NCBI RefSeq assembly: GCF_000340215.1
Contig: NW_006921532.1
Coordinates: 4,849,126 to 4,913,125 of the forward strand
DNA length: 64,000 nucleotides
DNA from: Pseudocercospora fijiensis CIRAD86
Lineage: Eukaryota > Ascomycota > Dothideomycetes > Mycosphaerellales > Mycosphaerellaceae
Direction of reading: 5' to 3'
Shown piece after piece: positions 59,184-64,000 of this stretch. How positions within the stretch are numbered: position 1 is the stretch's first letter; each line of letters starts with the position of its first letter. Both the position numbers and the translations under genes were made by a program. The notes under the pieces were generated by a model. It worked only from the letters and a program-made list of their open reading frames with translations. It searched no databases and was not told the origin of the DNA.

Positions 59184-59188
59184 ACATT

Positions 59189-60360
59189 ATTAATAGTCCT
59201 TTATTTTACCTACGCTTCCGACGCTAATAAGGTACTAGATCGAGGCCTACGGTAGTATAGTAGCCTATACGTAGCCGAAATCTTTAAACCGAGCGCAAGG
59301 ATCTAATAGTGCTTTAAATACTAACTATATAGTTATAACGGAACCTAGTGCCGTATACTAGAACGATGCCCGCTATATGCTAGGCTATATAAGAAGGAGG
59401 CCTACTAGCTAAATACGCCGCTACGCTACGCGCTCTGCTTAGGACTATATATAGTATTTAGCGAGAGCTGCCCCGAGAGAAGGAAGGCTAAAGCAAAAGT
59501 AGCGGCGTCGAGGGAGCACCGTATAAGGTTTAACGTCCTAGTAGAGGAACGACTAACTAAATAGTAGGATAGACGAGCAGAAGTAGGCGGTTACCGAGAC
59601 CCGGAAAACAGCTAAGCCTAGACGCTAGGGGCATAATTAAAACAGACTAGCTATATTATACTACCCGACTCGGACCTACTAAGCGATAAGGACCTACTAC
59701 TAGGGAGACCCCTTTCGGATATAGGTAAATAACGCGTCTTACGCGTCCTAGAGCCTAGCGGTAGTATAGCGAAAGCAACAGCCGCCGTACTAAGCGCTAA
59801 AGCAAATTTAGTGTCTTTATCGCCTACGCCCGCCGTCCTAATACCTTACCTAGATCGCATTCCCTCTACGTAGAATTAGGTCTAAGTTTATACTAACCTA
59901 GATAACTGCTAGGAGCGCCCGCTAACTACTACACTATTATTACCGTAGAGGAATACGCTACTCTTACCTCTTAAGAATTTAGCGCTCCGTATTAAAGAGC
60001 TAAAATTAAAAGCTAAAGAGGTAGAGGCCCTACTATAAGCCGAATAGGCCCGGGAACGCGCTAAAGTAAGGAAGAGAAAGCAACCGATCGAAGACGACCT
60101 AACCTAACTCTACGCAAACGGTTAACAATCTAGCGCCGATTTAGAGGACTTAATCGGTAACCTAGAGCAGCTTAAAATACTCGACTAAGGACGAGGTAAG
60201 CGAATTAAAACTCTTACGTAAAGCGGTTAACAAGTAGCTGCTAAAATTGCTAAGAAAAAGGCAAAAAGCCTTAAGCGGAAACAGGCCTCTAAACGTAACT
60301 TAGAGAGCGACAAAGAGAACTAGCTAAAGCAGGTTACTCGCCGCACAAGTATAGCACTAA
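59189..60360 (+). pseudogene. LINE ORF1 remnant, C-terminal part with zinc knuckle
   Basis: The reading frame from segment 3 continues as FTYASDANKVLDRGL. A CCHC-type knuckle follows at about 59,310-59,353 (CFKY, then YNGT, then CR), with one Cys changed to Tyr, and after it CPERRKAKAKVAASREHRIR. The tail to about 60,360 is charged and Lys-rich. Stops are at expected Gln/Trp positions. Confidence 0.75.
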
Positions 60361-60539
60361 TTTAAGTATTACCGTAGAAAGTGCTTACTAAAGACGAATA
60401 GATGCTCTAACTAGTATAGGGCGACCTAGTAGTAATAGGCGACAGCGACACGAGCTCTAGCGTAGCCGGAGCTAGTAGCAATACTAGTAGCGACGAGTTA
60501 TAGGATACGCTATTCTAACCGGATAGCTACGACAATGTT

Positions 60540-63500
60540 AGAGACCGGTAGAACTACCGCTCTCTAAAACACTATATATCCTTTAATATAACGTTGCCGG
60601 TAGCATCTACGGTATAGCAGCGCTATTCGATAGCCCCTAAATTTATAAATACGACATTATCGCTATCTAAGAGCCGTACCTTAACAAATAGAACGAAGGC
60701 TACGTACTTATATACTAGCCGCAACGGGACCTCTTCTAGCTTCTCTTTTTAAGAAAGCCGGACGCGAGAGTTGCTATATTCGTTACAAAACGATAGGCTA
60801 CAAGTAAATAGATAACTTACCTAACCGAGGAATACGTATACAAAATCACTGTCTAATTAGGGCAACAAACGCTTACTATAATTAATGCCTATTAACTACC
60901 GATCGATAACGACTCTACGGTTATTTAATACCTCGTAGGACATATTACGCTATACACAATCCTCGTAGGCGATTTTAATATATACTACTAAAACTAGATG
61001 CCTAACAAACCGAACAACGCAAGAGGCCGACAGCTTAATTAAATAGCTTAGGACTATTACCTTGCATAGGTAGTCCCTAGCGGGCAAACGACTAGAATCG
61101 ACCCGAGAGATAGTAGCATATTAACATTAGACCTCGTCTTTTATTTACCGGCTATTACCTACCGAAACCTTTTAATTAGTATAGAGCACGACTAGGACTC
61201 CGACTACCTGCTAGTTAAATCGACGTTTATCTTCGCCTACCTACTACTATAACCGTAGGAAGAGCAACAAAGGAAGTAGAAACAAACCGACATTTACGTA
61301 CTCTCCGCCTGCCTACGACGGCTACAAGTTCTAAGCGTAGACGAGCTAGACTTACTAGAACGCCTTAATAAATGTATTATTAGACTCTAAGCAATACTCT
61401 ATTAGGCAATTAAAGAGGCAGTCCCTACGGCGAGGTACGCCGAAAGTAGAACGAGAACCGGCTAGACCTCCGAATTTACGGTACTACGTTAGGAGACCCG
61501 ATAGCTTAAGCGGCACCTCCGACGCCGTTAGATTACCGAAGGCCCCGAATATAAAAGATACTTAGAACTATGCGGTAAATACAAGCGACAACTCCGTATT
61601 TAGAAAAGAGACTAATTTAGGCAGGATATAGCAGCCTACGACAACAATCTCCCTCGACTTTAGAAGGTAATTAAATAGAAGTCTAACTAAGGGTGCCCTT
61701 AGACCTTACACTTCCTAACAATACAATATAATAGACAGTTAATCACCTCTAGCTACGACAAGGCAAAGCTACTAGAATCGGCTTTCTTTCTAGTATAACG
61801 GGCGGCCGATTTAACTAATATTATACCCGACTTTAACTACCCCGAACCTATCCCCTACCTACCGATTACGCTCTACGAAGTAGCACTAGCGGTAAAGAAG
61901 ATAGCTACTAGGAAGGCCCTAGGACTAGACGGCATCCCGGCGGAGATTATTAAGAGGGCACTAATGCACCTACCGCTATTCGAAGAGGAACTATTAGAAT
62001 TAGGCTCCGGTACCGACTTAGACTCCGAAAGCGAAGGCAATATACCGAGTAGTAGCGACTACTTAGAGGACACTACTATATCTACGGCGAGCGCCCGCTA
62101 ATAAAGTAACAAGGAACTATTAGGCCTAACACTATTCTACGCGTATATTACGGCGCTTTTTAACGCCTCCCTTAAGCTCGGTTACTACCTATAGGCCTTT
62201 AGAACATCTACGACGGTCGCCCTTTAGAAGCTAGGCAAAGATCCGATAACGCTAAAGGGATACCGGCCGATTGCCTTACTTAATACGATAGGCAAATGCC
62301 TAGAAAGCATTATTGCCGAAAGAATGCACTAGGCCTTTAAAACTTAGGGCATCCTACCGATAGGACACTTCGGTAGTAGAAAGGGCTATACTACCGACGA
62401 GGCACTCTACTCCCTAATCGAACCGGTAGCAGATACCTAGTAATAAGGCGGTTATGCCTTAGTACTCGCTCTCGACATATTAGGCGTATTTAACTACGTT
62501 TCCTATTAACGGTTACTTTATAATATACGCTATAGACGACTCGGCGGAGAGTTAGCTAAATAGATACAAAGCTTTCTTACTAGCCGTAGAATACGACTCC
62601 GCCTACCTAATATTACCGCCTAGGAAGCGGAAGTTACAGTCGGCATCCCGTAGGGCTTACCTCTCTTACCGCCGCTCTTTGTAATCTTTAATACCGACCT
62701 AGTCGAGTATATAGACGGAATAGAGAGTAACACGTTAATAGCCTAGATCGACGACGTAATAATACTAGTAACTAGACCTGCCGTAGAGGCTATCGAGCGG
62801 ACAATAAAACAACTAGTTACGATATACGAGAAGTAGTTAACGTAGTACGCTATAATCTTCGTACTAGCTAAATTCTAGCTTATTTACTTTTACGCCCTAG
62901 GTTTAAGATACTAAATAGCACGCGCTTACGCCTTTACTATCGAATTTTAGGGCATAGTAATCTAACCGTTAGAGGCGGTAAAGATACTAGGAGTTACCCT
63001 AGACTCCCGCCTAACATTCGCGGTATATCGAAAGGATATTAAAACAAAAGCGGCAAAGAAGACTAATGTTATCGCGGTGCTTAACAAATCTATATAGGGA
63101 GCATTACTAATAGCAGTCCGTAGAGTATACCTAGCGGTAATTAGACTACTCCTTGCCTACGGAGCCTTAGTTTAGTACCGACTAGGTACTATAGACGCTA
63201 GGAAGGCTACGAAACTTATTAACGCTATTTAATATACGGCAGCCTACTAAATAGCGGGAGCCTTTAAAACGATATCTTAATCGGCACTATAAATAGAGCT
63301 CTATATTGAACTAGTAGAAGTATACCTTTAATTAGTATGCCTCCGGACCTTTATTCGAATAGCAAGCCGACTATATAGCGCAGCTCTAGTTAATAGAGCG
63401 AGCACCGATACAAACCGTAGGTAGATTATACCTCTCGTATACTATAAATAAGTATACCTCGCTATAGGTAGTATATTGCCCCTTTAAATCTAATAGGTCT

Positions 63501-64000
63501 TCGTTAATACGCCGTAGGGCGAGTACCCGCAAACTATAGTACCCGACAATATAGAAGAAGCGATCCGCCGCTATAACGAGACTACGCGGCTCCTAGGCAT
63601 CTATATTTATACCGACGGATTACTTAAGGAAGACAAGAAGGGCGCCTGCAAATTAGGCTACTTAGCGGTATTACTCGACGGCCGGGTCTTTAAATCTAGA
63701 CCGCTAGGTATAGCGGCATTCTTATTATCCTTTTACGCTAAAGCATATAGACTCTTACTAGCCCTTTAATTAATAATCTACTACGGCCTAGTAGAACCGG
63801 TCTATATCTATACCGACAACCGAGGGCTTACATAAAGGATTAGTAACACTAGCGCTAATACTGCCTAGGACGCTATTAAGCAATTTTACGAGCTTCGCCT
63901 ATATATACCGTACCCTATAGCAATTTAATAGATACTAGGCTACTCCGGTATACTAGGCAATAAATTAGCAGATAAACTAGCTACCGAAGCGGCGGACAGA
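60540..64000 (+). pseudogene. LINE ORF2 remnant: endonuclease, RT, RNase H (partial)
   Basis: The APE-like endonuclease is at about 60,750-61,230, with VGDFNIYY (around 60,965-60,985), LTLDLVFYLPAITY and SIEHD. RT is at about 61,860-62,800: LGLDGIPAEIIKRA, KGYRPIALLNTIGKCLES, GSRKGYTTDEALYSLIE, LALDILGVFNYVS and IDDVIILV. In the third of these landmarks FNYVS replaces the expected FDYVS, a TG-to-TA hit on a catalytic Asp. The fingers/thumb end with VKILGVTLDSRL. The RNase H domain from about 63,600 has IYTDG and, at the very end, GNKLADKLATEAAD. The domain is cut by the window edge. Confidence 0.85.

Larger units (their letters stand above)
59184..64000 (+). mobile_element. LINE, segment 4 of 4, running off the window
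   Basis: Right part of the base-layer LINE. It begins with acatt (E's duplication) inside ORF1 and continues through ORF2 domains to the window end, where an RNase H domain is still being read. The type is that of fungal LINEs with an APE-like endonuclease and RNase H (Tad-like); the clade is not proven. Confidence 0.88.

Noticed and set aside
29620..64000. TAG/TAA codons regularly at Gln and Trp positions, which could suggest a reassigned genetic code
   Set aside because: The same region shows loss of CpA/TpG and gain of TpA on both strands, and the genes to the left use normal stops. CAG to TAG, CAA to TAA and TGG to TAG are the direct products of RIP.

Overview
The window is fungal nuclear DNA, most likely from a filamentous ascomycete of the Dothideomycetes type. 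The gene structures support this (short GT-AG introns of roughly 50-115 nt), as do two Zn(II)2Cys6 transcription factors, a CTF1/FarA-type fatty-acid/cutin regulator, and a large repeat block showing the footprint of repeat-induced point mutation (RIP). The order and species were not determined.

The left part (1 to about 29,620) is gene-rich and free of transposons. From left to right it holds: a C6 transcription factor (+); the PP2A regulatory B subunit, B55/Cdc55 (-); a small one-pass membrane protein (-); a very large disordered/coiled-coil protein of about 2,230 residues with an ambiguous C terminus (-); a CTF1/FarA-like C6 factor (-); an alkaline ceramidase of the Ypc1/Ydc1 type (-), divergent from prefoldin subunit 1 (+); a 75-residue unknown protein (-), divergent from a fusion of two EthD-like segments with an alpha/beta hydrolase (+); an F-box-like protein (+); and a mitochondrial 2-oxodicarboxylate carrier (-). 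Exon boundaries were placed by hand. For the five multi-exon models where both ends could be fixed, the summed exon lengths divide by three and the joined protein matches the family (the 75-residue gene divides by three but has no recognised family).

The right part (about 29,620 to 64,000) is a solid block of RIP-mutated retrotransposons. TpA is very common, CpA and TpG are scarce, and most Gln (CAG/CAA) and Trp (TGG) codons have become TAG or TAA. The block resolves into a nested structure. The base layer is one non-LTR retrotransposon (LINE with ORF1 zinc knuckle, endonuclease, RT and RNase H) running left to right and leaving the window at its right end. It is split into four pieces by three LTR retrotransposons: A (29,833-37,155, minus strand, 173-bp LTRs), C (37,353-51,624, minus) and E (52,170-59,183, plus). 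A fourth element, B (40,036-47,195, plus), sits inside C. B, C and E belong to one family of chromodomain Ty3/gypsy elements with LTRs of about 197 bp. Every insertion has a perfect 5-bp target duplication (agtag, ggcta, acatt, tagta). Both LTR families carry the signature of Tf1-type self-priming: the first 10-11 nt after the 5' LTR are complementary to a segment inside the LTR.

The genes are ordinary housekeeping and regulatory loci with no operon-like logic. A possible lipid theme (CTF1/FarA-like regulator next to a ceramidase, with a hydrolase nearby) is only a weak inference. The most interesting signals are the TGA-CTA stop with a 92-codon in-frame extension (or alternative intron) at the end of the giant coiled-coil gene, the self-priming arrangement in two unrelated LTR families, and the fully resolvable insertion order of the repeat block.
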